This document shows positions 52,874-64,000 of a DNA stretch of 64,000 bases, piece after piece. The notes under the pieces were generated by a model. The model did not search any database. It saw nothing but the letters and a program-made list of their open reading frames with translations, and had not been told where the DNA came from. The stretch comes from Lotus japonicus (Eukaryota; Streptophyta; Magnoliopsida; Fabales; Fabaceae): contig NC_080042.1 of the NCBI RefSeq assembly GCF_012489685.1, positions 53,000,066-53,064,065 on the forward strand, written 5' to 3'. Numbering within the stretch: position 1 is the stretch's first letter; each line of letters starts with the position of its first letter. The translations under genes and the position numbers were made by a program.

Positions 52874-55800
52874 TCAGTGGCGGGGAGGGATCCAACGTGC
52901 GTCTTCCTGCACGGCTCTCATTAATTGGGTGGGAGGGGCAAGGCACCAGTTCCAAGCAAGTCTATTCTGGGAACCCAACAAGGCAATCTGGTGAGCAACG
53001 CCATTGGTTTCCCTAGGGCTCCACACAAAGTTACAGGACTCAAAGGTATGACATAATGACTTGATATCCCCAACAATAGGCTGAATTTCTCCCTGGCTCC
53101 TTCAATTTCTGCATGCATCCACTAAAAGTAGACAATCTGTTTCCAGGATAATGTCTTGGAGGCCCAGGCTCTGAGCTAAGATAGCACCCTCCCTCATGGC
53201 CACTGCTTCAGCCATCAACGCCGAGTGAGCAAAAGATCTCGAGGACTGCACTACCACTAGAGTTCCTCTATCATCACGAGCTACCACTCCAGAGACGCAC
53301 ACAGGGGATCTGTTGCTCCAGGAAGTATCAGTATTGATCTTAATAACTCCTGGGATCGGAGGTTTCCAACGCTTTGGCTCAGGTATAATTCCCCTTCCCT
53401 GAATAACTCTCTCAGTTTGTATAGTTTTGCATAAGTGAATGTCCTGAATCATGTGCTGAATCTGAAATAGAGTGTTACTAGGGCATGGTCCTTCTGAATT
53501 GAAGACCACCCTATTTCTACCTTTCCAAATGCCCCAAACGATCATACAAAGGGTAGCAATTGCATCTGATGGGTTGGTTTCCACCCCGGTCAAGAAACGA
53601 AAACCTGCTAGTAGCCAGGTTGAGAAGCTGGAGAGACCCACAGGGGAGATGTTCCACTGGAGGGGGGAACCAAACCAAACTGCTCTAGTCCACGGACAGG
53701 GCAGGAAGGTGTGTTCAGTGGTTTCTGGTTCCTGTAGGCAAACAGGACAAAGATCACTGGGAGAGATGCGTCTGCAAAATAGGTTTCTCTTCACTGCTAA
53801 GGCATTGGAACACACCTTCCATAGGAAAAGCTTAACTTTTTGGGGCACAGAAGCAGACCAGATAGTTTCCCACAATTCCTTTGGAGGAGAGAGGGAAGAA
53901 GAGGGTTGGGGGGTCCCTGCAAGTGCATCCGCTCTAATCACATGATAACCCGAGCTAACACTGAATACACCAGATTTTTCATGAGGCCAAATAAGCTTGT
54001 CTTCCCCTCCTGTGAGCCCAATCGGAGTCTGCAGGATCTTTAGGGCCACAATAGGATGAAACAACCTATTAATTTTTTCAGAGTCCCATCCACTACCCTG
54101 GCCAATAGTTAGCTCTTTCACTCTGGCTCCATTTGCTCTACCAGTATCATTTAAAATCTCACCAGTCCATAACCAAGGGTCACCACAAATCCTTACATTC
54201 TCTCCTCCACCAAGAGCCCATCTGCCATTCCTTTCTAGGATTTTTCTTCCCTCTAAGATACTTGACCACATCCAATAAGGTTTTCTACCTTTCCCAGCCT
54301 CAAGGAAACTGCAGTTAGGAAAATAGATAGCCTTAATAATTTTTGTCCACAGAGTTCCAGGATTAGATAAAAGCCTCCAAGCCTGTTTCGCAAGATAAGC
54401 CAGGTTCTGGAAAAGGAAGTCACGGAACCCAAGACCACCCTCACTCTTCCTATTAGACAAAAAGTTCCACTTCTTCCAATGAATGCCCCTATCTTTATTA
54501 TGCCCTTTCCACCAAAATCTGGAGACTATTGCATTCAAAACATCACAGAAGGACTTGGGGAATTTAACAACAGCCATAGCAAATGTAGGAATGGCTTGGA
54601 TAACAGACTTTATAAGAACTTCCTTCCCCGCTTGGTTCAACATAGTCTCCTTCCAGCCTTGTAATTTTTCCAGAACTCTGTCTTTAATCCAGTTAAGAGA
54701 ACTAGTCTTATTTCTCCCCCACACTGCTGGGAGGCCCAAATATTTCCCCGGGTCAGCCCATATCTCCATTTTTAAAATGGAAGAAATCTGCCTTCTCATG
54801 TGGCCTGGTAGAAGAGGGCTGCAAGAGATTCCAGACTTGGCCGTGTTGATTCTTTGCCCAGATGCAAGAGAGAAAAGATTCAGAATGTCCATAATCACAT
54901 AGAGCTCTTGGGGAACTGCCTTAGCAAATAAAAGGGAGTCATCTGCGAAGAAAAGATGCGTAATGCTCGGTGCTGAGTCAGCTAGTTGGACTCCCTTGAT
55001 AAGACCATCTCTCTGGGCCTTCAGAAGCAAATGAGATAACACATCCGCAGCAAGGACAAAAAGATAAGGGGAAAGGGGGTCTCCCTGACGGAGACCTCTT
55101 CCAGGGAGAAGATTTTTGCTGAGATGCCTGTTGATTTTATATTTATAAGAGACTCCCCTCACCATAGTCATAACCTGTGAAACCCAAATTGGATGGAAGC
55201 CATAAGCACTCAAGGCTTTCTCTAGAAAAGGCCATTCAAGGCGATCATAAGCTTTACTTAAATCAAGTTTGATGGCTAACACATCCTGCATAACCCTTCC
55301 CCTGTTTTTAAGACCATGGTAAACTTCTTGTGCTATGATGATATTGTCCTGAATAAGTCGCTCACCGATGAATGCACTCTGGTTTGGGGTTATCATTTCA
55401 CTAAGAGCTCCTTTTAGCCTAGAAACCAGTATTTTGGATATCATTTTGAGAAGGAAGTTGCAGCAACTGATCGGCCTATATTGGGTAACACTTTCAGGGC
55501 TAAGAACTTTAGGAACCAGAGCAACAACAGTCTGATTTATCTCAGAGGGCAGAATCCCCTCCTTGAAAAAATCCTGGATGGCAGAAGTTACTCCTTCTTG
55601 GATTGTGTTCCAATGAGTTTTAAAAAACAGGCCATTAAATCCATCCGGGCCTGGGGCTTTGAGACTACCCAGCCCATTAAGAGCTTCTAAAATCTCTTGT
55701 TGTGTAACCTCTTCAATCAGCATATTGTTTAGCTCCTCGGGCACTAATTTAGGAATGTGTTCCAAGCATCTGTCAAGTAACTGGCACCCTTCTGCTTTGT

Positions 55801-57007
55801 AGATCTTCTGATAATGACTGTAAAAAGCTCCCATTATCCCTTCTTGGCCCTCTACCCAAGAACCTCCATCATCCTTCAACCTCTGTAGTCTATTTCTGTT
55901 TCTTCTCTGGACAGTACTTGCGTGAAAAAATCTAGAATTCTTATCTCCAAATTGAGCCCATTTTAACCTTGATCTTTGCCCCCAATAAAGCTCCTCCTGT
56001 CGCCAAAGCTCTTTAATTCTAGTTTTCAACTGTGCAACAGCAGCCCAATCAATCTCATGTTGGGGACGGTTCTGAACCTCTTGTAAATCCTTCTGAAGAC
56101 GCTGGATCTCCTTAGGGGCTGCCTTAAAAGTATTACTTTGCCAAGATAGAAGACTTTCCTTGCTGGACCTTAGCCTAGAAGAGAGGTCAGCCCAGTTGCC
56201 ATTCTTAAGAGGAGGCTTATTCCAACCTTGAGAAACAACATCCTTACAGCCCTCATGATCATCCCAAAATAACTCATATTTAAATTGCCTTCCACTGCTA
56301 GCCTTCGGGGCAGGTAACAAAATAATAGGGGAGTGATCAGAGCTCACAGGAGGGTAAGCAGTGGCAATTGCATTAGGTAAAAGAGCCCTCCACTCCCAAT
56401 TTGCTAGCACCCTATCAATCTTTTCCCTGGTGACAAACCCATCTCTAGGGTTGCTAAACCAAGTAAATTTGCACCCTTTGAGTTCAAGGTCCATTAGCTC
56501 TGTAGCATGTAGAAACTGTCTAAAGATGTCTATCCTGGAGTTAAGTTGGGGTCTCAATCCCTCCTTCTCCTCCGGGAACAAAATCTCATTGAAATTCCCG
56601 ATACAACACCAAGGGATGGAGCTATTGCGAACTAAGCTGGAGATGGTGTGCCAAAGGGGTCTTCTTCTCTGGGGTATAGGATCCCCATAAATGAAGGTGC
56701 ATTCCCACACACAAGGATCACCGGTGGAAGAGATGACTGTGTGGATGAAATTCTGGGAGTGCTCTACAATTTCAATATCCATAGAAGAATTCCAAAAGAG
56801 TGCTAGTCCCCCCGAAAGACCCCTCGGGTCAACAACAAACATCTTTTGGTAGTGAAGTTGGTGTTTAATTCTCTCCAAATTGTTCCTATTGGATCTGGTC
56901 TCCATTAGGAAAACTATGGCCGGCTGGAACTTCTTTACTAAGTCCTTAAGTTCACTTCTTGTCGGAGCGGCCGCCACACCCCGACAGTTCCAACTCAGTG
57001 TATTCAT
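52874..57007 (-). pseudogene. LINE ORF2: endonuclease, reverse transcriptase, RNase H, with one stop
   Basis: 1377 codons from ATG 57007 to TGA 52874-52876, broken only by TGA at 53102-53104. Apurinic-type endonuclease at residues 1-230 (WNCRG, METR, SSDHSPI). Reverse transcriptase about 430-790 with FADDSLLF near 682. A zinc-binding reverse-transcriptase domain about 1050-1130 (CPVCLQEPETTEH). RNase H from about 1222 (INTDTS, LETDCLLLVDA), cut by the stop just after its third acidic motif; coding resumes as a clear RNase H C-terminus. A second oddity is GNFNE at about 56590, where the endonuclease motif is normally GDFNE, so a catalytic Asp is replaced by Asn. Confidence 0.93.
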
Positions 57008-58719
57008 GGCACCGTTGGGGGCATAGACTGGCCCGCCTCCTCAGCCAAAGAAGAAAAGTGCTCCCCATCCTTCAGAAGTTCAACTCTCGGTTTTTTGTTC
57101 TCAGTTGCCTCCAAAAGGGGTTGAAGTGTCCCATCAACTTCTGTGATCATAAGATCCCAAGGCCTTTTTAAGGAAAGGCTTTCCTCTAGACCCATAGCTA
57201 GTTCCATTTCACAAGCTTGACTAAGTTGCGCCTTTGGAGAATTGGTAGGAGAGGTAATCTCATCATCTGATGGAAATTCAATAGTGTAATCCATGGTTGT
57301 GTAGATTGTTCTCCTCTTCAACCTTGGCCTACCCACCTCCATAGAATGAGCTTGAGAAGGAGGAGGATTAGAATTGCAGGAGTAGTTGGGAGATCTCAAA
57401 ACAGACCCTGAACAAACTATTCTTGCCTTTGCTACCTGTTCCTTAGTCAACCGAACTCCAAACCCACTCCAATTATTCACCTTTGGACTAGGATAGTCCA
57501 AGAGGTTGCAGGGTTTCTTAAGGCCAATGTAATCAGGATTTAGTTTCAGTTGGTCAATATTCTCTGGCCCCAAGCCAGGGCAAATAGTAGGAGAAGATAG
57601 AGGTCTTCTAGTCACACTAACCCCAGGGATGGGCACTGTTGTTGGCTGCAGATGGGGGGCTGTATGCCCTGACACATCATTATCAGGGGAGCTAACTCCT
57701 TCCCTGGTTTCCATGACATGAGTGGGGCTATCAGATTCATGGGATGAAGGGCTAATTGTTCCATCTCCTTCAAATTCCGCAGGGTCAATAACATCATCAC
57801 TTTCAGGTAAAGGCATAGAAGATTCATTGTTGCGAGTTGGATCTCGAGTAGTGAAGCTAACAACAAAGTCCTTATGTGGAGGTCCTAACTTTTGTTTCCA
57901 ATACCGTAGCTCCTGATTTTCCGGTTGTTTCTCCTTTTCAGCTCTTTGTGGGTCACTCCCAGAGGCGGTAGCAAGTGAGGCCAAGCTTCTCGCAGCAGGC
58001 ACCCCAAGGAAGTGAGAGTATCTTGGATGTTTGGGGTCAAGACAAGACATAGCCTTAGGTTTATTGCAGACCTTCTGTTCATGCCCAAGTATTCCGCATT
58101 TGAAACACAAGCCCTGTAGTTTCTCATACTTCAAAAAGACCCAGGCTTTAGGCATATTGTTCCTCGGGACCCAGAAACCAGTTGTCAGTGGCTTACGGAG
58201 ATCCAGCAGTGTTCGTACTCTGAAGAAGGGTCTGAGAAGAGATCCATTTACCTTGGGATTTTCAACTAGTAGCACTTCACCAAGATGGCCAGCAACCTTA
58301 GAGACATTTGCCGTGTTCATGACCTCTAGCGGAAGGCCATGAAACTGGATCCAGTAGGGGGCTTTAGAAAAGCTCACTTCTAAAGCTGAGTTCTGAGGAG
58401 CCCACCATTGTAGGCACAGGGGGTAACCCATCACATTCCAGGGGGCCTCCTCCATCATCCTTTCAGCAAAGGCTTCATTAGGACAAGGGATAATCACTGT
58501 GTTGACTCCAAGATCCCCGATCTGGGTCTCAGCAGGGAGACCCCAGGCCTTGAGTATCACTTGTTTAATAGCTTGCTTGTTGAGAGTCCTCTCAACTATA
58601 ACCTTACCAATAAGAGTCTTCCTTTCTAACTCTATATTGTTGTCTTTTTCTGCAGTTAAGTCAAAGGAAACTCCATCCAGGGACTCATCCAAGGAGCTAC
58701 TGGTTCCTTGTTCAGCCAT
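57004..58719 (-). CDS. LINE ORF1, DUF4283-like with CCHC knuckle
   Basis: 571 residues from ATG at 58719 (MAEQGTSSS); the frame extends upstream to 58866 only through a non-ATG start. The N-terminal half is the DUF4283-type region (WNVMGYPLCLQWW, SKAPYWIQFHGLP). The knuckle CFKCGILGHEQKVC lies about residues 200-215. The C-terminal half is Ser/Pro-rich and basic. Its stop overlaps the ORF2 start as ATGA (57004-57007), which suggests translation by reinitiation. It is intact and would bind LINE RNA. Confidence 0.9.
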   Translation of the reverse strand: MAEQGTSSSLDESLDGVSFDLTAEKDNNIELERKTLIGKVIVERTLNKQAIKQVILKAWGLPAETQIGDLGVNTVIIPCPNEAFAERMMEEAPWNVMGYPLCLQWWAPQNSALEVSFSKAPYWIQFHGLPLEVMNTANVSKVAGHLGEVLLVENPKVNGSLLRPFFRVRTLLDLRKPLTTGFWVPRNNMPKAWVFLKYEKLQGLCFKCGILGHEQKVCNKPKAMSCLDPKHPRYSHFLGVPAARSLASLATASGSDPQRAEKEKQPENQELRYWKQKLGPPHKDFVVSFTTRDPTRNNESSMPLPESDDVIDPAEFEGDGTISPSSHESDSPTHVMETREGVSSPDNDVSGHTAPHLQPTTVPIPGVSVTRRPLSSPTICPGLGPENIDQLKLNPDYIGLKKPCNLLDYPSPKVNNWSGFGVRLTKEQVAKARIVCSGSVLRSPNYSCNSNPPPSQAHSMEVGRPRLKRRTIYTTMDYTIEFPSDDEITSPTNSPKAQLSQACEMELAMGLEESLSLKRPWDLMITEVDGTLQPLLEATENKKPRVELLKDGEHFSSLAEEAGQSMPPTVP

Positions 58720-58970
58720 GAGAGGTTGCTGGAGACACAACACACCCACCAAAGCACGTACGTACGGAAATGACGTAGTTAGAAACAGTATCCGTTGCAG
58801 AGGGGAGCTCTGAGAAGATCCACCAGAGAACCACTGTAGAAGGGAAGAGGAAGACCTCAGAGACAAACGCTAAACGAACGAGGACACTCCAACTGGTTTG
58901 GAAGGAACTCTTCTTGTGTTTTTTTACTTGCAAAGGAAAACCCTAGCAGAGCCACAAAACACAAAAGAGA
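58720..58970 (-). other. 5' UTR / internal promoter region of the LINE
   Basis: 251 bp between the target duplication and the ORF1 ATG; no TATA box, as expected for LINE internal promoters. Confidence 0.6.
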
Positions 58971-59059
58971 GTTAAGTCTTTAGCTTAAGGGGCTTCTTTC
59001 ATGTCACGGGATTTCATATGGTATGGGTATTATCTTTACCCAATTTGTAAGTTTCGAGT

Positions 59060-62000
59060 TGTAACACCCCGATTTCGGTGGCGTCACTTTAGTAACCAAA
59101 ATAAACTTAATGCGGAAAAACGTGAATATTTTTTTTTCGATAATAACTAAGACAAGACTGAATTAAATAAAACCCAACAATAACAATAATCAGAACTAAT
59201 ATACAATATATAAACAGCCCCCGCTGTAGTAGTAACCTCGTCACGAGTAAACCTCCAGTGACGGAAAGAAAAGTGTAACGCCCGAAGGCAAAAGGTACAA
59301 TCCACAAGAAAGGTCAAGTGTCCGCAACACCATCCCTCAAAACTGAGAATAAGCTGGCCCATCGGCCTGAAGCAAGACCTCCTAAGTCCAACCAACTCTC
59401 TGTGATTCTCGTAAAGAATCACACAAAAAGCTATAGGTGGGAAACTACCCTGTCCCCAAAGAAAACAAATGATGTTCAGAGCTAAGACTCTACTCCTACA
59501 CTAATCCCATCTCGAGGAGCTCACACCAGCACTAAAACCTACATGCTAGCATGATCGTCGCCCGAATCTGAATCCAGAACGACCTAGTCTATGTACACCA
59601 TCCGTCCTCCTCTCGCTACCGCGATACGCTCCACTTCCCGCATCTCAACCCTAGTTCCTCCCGAAGGATGAACCATCATGAATCAGCCCGCCAAAGACAT
59701 CTGACAAAGGGCGTTTGTTCGCCAAAGCACACACAGAAGACGCGAGGGTCAACTCCAAAGAATTATGTAAATAATAGCACCAATAAATATAAATAAGATA
59801 ATAGCCACTTAGGCTTATAACTAGGGATGACATCCTAGGGTTGCATATTTCCACAAAGAATATAACGACTGTAAATCACAGTTAACATGCATCAAGTAGA
59901 ACTAACAAGTATCAAACACACTCATCAACTATGTCAGTATGCATGTTGCATGAAATGATATGCAGGTTAACCCAGTCAACCAATATGCAATCCGGAACGG
60001 ATGGACATCAACGGATCAGCCCTTCACCAGCCACGGTGGTGCCATTTCGGCCCGCGTGCCTCTTACACCACACAAAGGTAGTCAGATCAGCCGTAACCCG
60101 TAGGTCTGCCATTTCGGTCTGCTACAAGAGACGTTTACAAACGCTCTTTCACGGAAATCCGGGTCTTATGACCATTTTGGAATCCGACGAGGTCCAGAGT
60201 ACGTCCTGTGTTAATACCCCATTAATGTTGCATGAATGCAGGATGATTAGTCAACCAACGTCTCCGATCTCACTCGACACGTCGCCACGTGTTCTAGGTA
60301 AATTAAAGTTTCTAAAAGCTTACCCTAAGGTAAAGTCGATTCTGCGACAAAATACAATAATCATAAAATGAGTGCAACCACTCACGATGACTCTTCGGGT
60401 CATCAATACTCTCACGAAGTCTCACGCTTCAGTGAAGTTTCATGCTCTCACAAGGTCTCACGCCTCAGTGGAGTTCCATGCTTTCCACAAGGTCTCACGC
60501 CTCAGTGGAGTATCCCGCATTCACAAGGTCTCACGCCTCAGTGAAGCTTCATGCTGTTCACGAGGTCTCACGCCTCAGTGAAGGTCCATGCTTTCCACAA
60601 GGTCTCACGCCTCAGTGGAGTATCACGCATTCACAAGGTCTCACGCCTCAGTGAAGCTTCCCGGCTCATCCCTTGGATGGCTAACAAACTGCTCAACGAG
60701 CGAAGGAGTACCAACATACTCAGAACTTACCAAACTCCTCAACACTTGGATCCGACGACACTCCTCGTTTTTCCAAAACTATGACTTGACTTCCAATGCC
60801 TTCCTTCGAGGTTGTTATCATTACTTAAAGATTTTGAGGTTATTTAAGGTCTTATGAATTTTCTTTATAAAATAGATTCCATTTCGTCTTATCGCAAGTC
60901 TTATACATTTGCAGGATCTCCCAATCCCAAGTCGCTTCCAGAGGATGTCTCGATCCACTAAACAAAATTAAGGCCCGAACCTCGTTCGTCCTATCAAACT
61001 TTCTCAAAACTCTCAAAATACAATCGGCATGACCTGCCCGCTATTCTCACCATTCAGAATCTCAGATTCCAGTACAGAGCATATTTAAATCATCACAATC
61101 AACAACATGTCATATATCCATAAATCGCATCATAAACACTTAGCACTTAGCATATAAAGCATGCACCACACATCCTAGATTACCCACATAGCACATAGCA
61201 TGTAAGACAATCTCAAAAACATTCAGTAGATGAACCATCTACATTGTCAGCCGAAGCCTCAGAAAACATTTTCCAATCACACACAATTCCAGTGCATAAA
61301 CAGTAAACAATGTCGAAACATCGACCCTAAGCATTAACTAGAGATTCAGTGAGAAGCCCTCACCTGCAGATTCTCCAGGATTATCTTCTAACTCTTCCTC
61401 ACAAGCAAAGCGTTGCTCCTCAGGAAATTCCTCAAAAGTTCCTTTAAAGCAAAGTCACAGAAATACTATCAAAATCTATCGAGAACTAAGCTATCGATAC
61501 TTACTAAGGTTACACGAAGTAATCTATACTCTAAGGTACGATAATCTAGCGCGAAAGACAAGTTTTCGGAAAAGGAAATTTTCCTCCTCCCCCTTAATAG
61601 GGCTCGGCCACTTTAGGTAATTATGGGGCTCGATTTTTCTTCGATCAAACTTGGTTCCTATGCTATCATTAGCCGTAACTAAGGGTATTCTGAATCGGAA
61701 AAATTTTGATCGAAAACTGTAACAGGGGTATTTTGGTCATGATTTTTAACTTAGAAATTTCAAAACTGAAATCCCAAAAACCAAATTTTGCAGGGACGTT
61801 ACTAACGACGTTTATGACAACTAATCCTACTAACACTAAGCTAAGGCGATAGTTTTTAGCCTAAAGGTTGAAGCTTTACCTCAAAAACTCCAAAAATGGG
61901 TATTTTAGGTTCAAATTGATTCCGGCGGAATTCCGGCGACATAACGGAAAATCTAACCCGGCAGAAGTGATCTTGGGCACATATAGAAGAGGTTTAGAAT

Positions 62001-62968
62001 CAGAAATGAAAGATTCAGGATAGTTTTGCAAAAACCCATAAACTATCCACTCAGAAAACTCTACAGAAAAGCTATGGAAAAAGCGATCGGAGGTAAGGAT
62101 TAGCGACTATACCTCGAAACCTTGAAGCAGCAACTGATTAATCAACGATCAAGCAAGGATTGAACAAAATCTCTTCTCCTCCTCTCCTTAGCAAACTCGC
62201 GGCCTCCTTGGGAAGAAATGGGTAAGATATTTGTTTTTTTCTCATTTTTTGGCTATATATAAAAGGTGGAAATTCGCGGGAAAATGAAAGTTTCGCGAAT
62301 CTGATTTTTCCGGCGTCATTCTCCGTGAATTAATAGATATGTTTTGGCAAAAGAATTCCAAAACTATAAAGAGGTCTCCTTGTATTTTTGGCAACTAAAG
62401 CATAGTCGGTATAAAACTATTTTACCCGATAAGTTGCTTTTTGCATCGAATGTCGGAATGGAAAACTTCCTTCGGAAGAAAGATTGAAATCATCAAGAGA
62501 AATGGGTGTACGCGTGTAGAATATTCATTTGAAGCTCTGAATAGATAAAGTCTTCATTGTCGAGAAATTCTAGGGTTTTGAAATACCAGGGATTCGGTTT
62601 CGGCAAACTTCCGATGATTGGAATCGGACGTTCGTAGATCCTAGAGTTTCGTCTCGAAACGATTGTGATATATGGAAAAAGAGAAGTTCTAACATTTCTC
62701 TGAAGATTTTTGGAATTAACTGCCATCGTGCCTAAAAGTGAAAATTAGCTATATACTAGGGTTTCTGACCTAGGTTTAAGCGTAAAACGTTCGTGCTATA
62801 ACTTTTATCGATCATGATGTAATCCTTTGACTTTTCCTGAACTTTCTCCTTCATAAATTTATTTCATTTGGTAAACTCTAGTTCAGGTTTCCTTTCACAA
62901 TACATCAACCCTAATCGTAAATGGAAATCTCTTCCACTGATCCTTAGCTTAAAATCTTGGGTCTTACA
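59060..62968 (-). repeat. LTR of a second Tekay-like element (its 3' LTR)
   Basis: 3909 bp, TGTAACACCCCGATTTCGG to GGGTCTTACA, same family as the solo LTR at 24912. A minus-strand TATA box (TTTTATATATAG) lies at about 62253-62264. Internal sequence follows on the right, so the element runs off the window and its target duplication cannot be checked. Confidence 0.9.
60421..60663. repeat. 36-37-bp tandem array in the LTR
   Basis: Seven units beginning CTCACGCCTCAGTG(A/G)AG, alternating between two variants, so the higher-order unit is about 73 bp. The short overlapping ORFs here are by-products of the repeat. Confidence 0.9.
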
Positions 62969-64000
62969 TTACTACCCTCCAAAAAGAAAGTTTCGTCCTC
63001 GAAACTTAAGGGTCAGTAATAGTTCTGGATATTATTCCTTGATCTTTTCCTCTAACTCTCACATAACACCGTCCGTGTCTTTATTCCAAATAATTTTCAC
63101 TAAAACACTATGCTTTCCCTTCGATTGTTTCACTCTTCTAGTCCCAATGTTGACCAACGGCGTCTCAACAGACATATCATCTTTCAACTTGCCGAGGTTT
63201 AACTACAATCATCAATGATAACACCACTAAAACTCTTACTCGAATATGATCTCCAGCTTCTGAAGTCAATCTTTACCCTAAGATTCTCATTCCACTTAGC
63301 AAAAATTCACTCGATAATCTCTAGCTCGTATCACCAAAATCCATAACAAGTTTCATTCACTCTTAGACTTTAAGCAACTTGTCCAAATATGACAACCTCA
63401 AGTGTTCATCTTAATACTAACACCTCCCTTTTCTGTAACTTGATCACCATCTCGTCAATCAACTTCTTAATCTCTCTATCAAATTCTAACCAACTTCGAG
63501 TCCTAGAAACTTAAGACAACAGTTCATAGACTTAAAACCTGAACCTTCACCAAGTTTGGACCTCTAATGTCCGTTAATTCTTCAATGCTTCCTAAATGAA
63601 TATCCATTTCTTCAAACTATATCTCCTTCGCAAGAGAACTTATACTTAATGCGAACTTTTTCCTCCCAGCTCGACTAATCCTCGATCCAATCAAGTTAAT
63701 CTTACCAATCCTTCTATCAAAGTCCATAGCCAGCTCTGATTCCGAATATCACCCCCTCAATATTAAGTTGATCAAGCCTAATACATCGAAGGTGAAATTT
63801 AGAAAAACCCACTGGAACAGTCAATGAGTTCCTATCATCCAATAGTCACAATTATCCTGACCTCACATCCTCAACGATTCCGCTACGGAACTACACGCCC
63901 TCGACATCATACGTATACTATCCATAAGAAATCTCTATGAGATTCATTCTTCAGCTTCTAGCTTCCTTTTAAACGCATCGGTAGAAGACTACTTTCTAAG
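62969..64000 (-). mobile_element. Internal 3' part of the second Tekay-like element
   Basis: Beside the LTR is a polypurine tract (minus strand TTTTTGGAGGGTAGTAA), preceded by the typical TTTCGAGGACGAAACTTTC pol-end sequence. The pol relic follows at 63013-63190. Beyond about 63200 nothing is recognisable; parts resemble the LARD internal region at 18359-19456. Confidence 0.75.
63013..63190 (-). pseudogene. Decayed C-terminus of chromovirus Pol
   Basis: The minus strand reads SVETPLVNIGTRRVKQ, then SVLVKIIWNKD, a stop, ELEEKIKE, a stop, YPELL. This is the pattern of the Tekay/Del Pol end (an LVRVLW-type block followed by WELE..IREKYP). At least two stop codons. It confirms the minus orientation of the element. 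Confidence 0.7.

Larger units (their letters stand above)
40162..58970 (-). mobile_element. L1-type LINE, split by copia element 2
   Basis: The minus-strand LINE runs from 58970 (5') to 40162 (3'), about 6.65 kb without the copia insertion. The flanks GTTAAGTCTTTAGCTT at 40146-40161 and 58971-58986 are a 16-bp target duplication, and the 3' end carries an A-run (T-run at 40160-40169 on the plus strand). Two ORFs overlap as ATGA. Copia element 2 entered the 3' UTR. Confidence 0.92.

Noticed and set aside
60372..60857. Overlapping repetitive plus-strand ORFs
   Set aside because: Produced by the 36-37-bp tandem array, whose alternating unit lengths shift frames.
63731..63760. Second primer-binding site (AGCTCTGATTCC)
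   Set aside because: Partial match only; the following sequence does not resemble the LTR start.

Overview
The window is plant nuclear DNA made almost entirely of nested transposable elements. Support for a plant: a SIRE-type Ty1/copia element primed by initiator-Met tRNA, a Tat-clade Ty3/gypsy element with a second (archaeal-type) RNase H, Tekay-like chromovirus LTRs, an L1-type LINE whose ORF1 carries a DUF4283-like region and a CCHC knuckle, a Helitron with RPA relics, and a decayed Rf-like PPR gene. The repeat families look legume-like, but that is an inference. I see no intact host gene, tRNA or rRNA.

Layout. 1-5389: right half of copia element 1 (env-like ORF, a small antisense ORF, two polypurine tracts, 3' LTR). 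It sits in the left LTR of a minus-strand, Tekay-like, non-autonomous element (left LTR pieces 5390-6511 and 17602-18358; 1.1 kb internal region; right LTR 19457-23609). The same left LTR also received an 11.1 kb Tat element at 6512-17596 (target duplication ATATC). The right LTR received a 929 bp terminal-inverted-repeat element at 22154-23082. 24311-30240: triple nest, with a solo Tekay-like LTR (duplication GCTCA) inside a hAT MITE (duplication TGGCCTGG) inside a long-inverted-repeat element. 30246-36081: the only former genic stretch. It holds a degenerate unknown exon split by a hAT element, two relic exons of 2-oxoglutarate dioxygenase (ACC-oxidase-homologue type) genes, two 9-bp-duplication MITEs of one family, and a PPR pseudogene between those MITEs. 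36134-39922: Helitron with decayed RPA coding blocks. 40162-58970: LINE (minus strand, 16-bp duplication) split by copia element 2 at 40388-52546 (duplication CACAC; LTRs differ by about 7 substitutions, so it is recent). 59060-64000: an LTR plus the decayed pol 3' end of another Tekay-like element that runs off the window.

How the parts work together. The main biological interest is accessory genes carried by LTR retrotransposons beyond gag-pol. The Tat element has a spliced antisense gene with its own TATA box, placed head-to-head with a small ORF that has its own TATA box. Copia element 1 carries a small antisense ORF, also behind a TATA box, that by eye is about one third identical (23 of 66 aligned positions) to the Tat small ORF, and it sits next to a long env-like ORF. 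Copia element 2 has a long plus short ORF pair in the same place. A two-gene accessory module (long protein with a C-terminal coiled coil plus a short helical protein), shared across copia and gypsy elements in different orientations, is the best candidate here for something little described.
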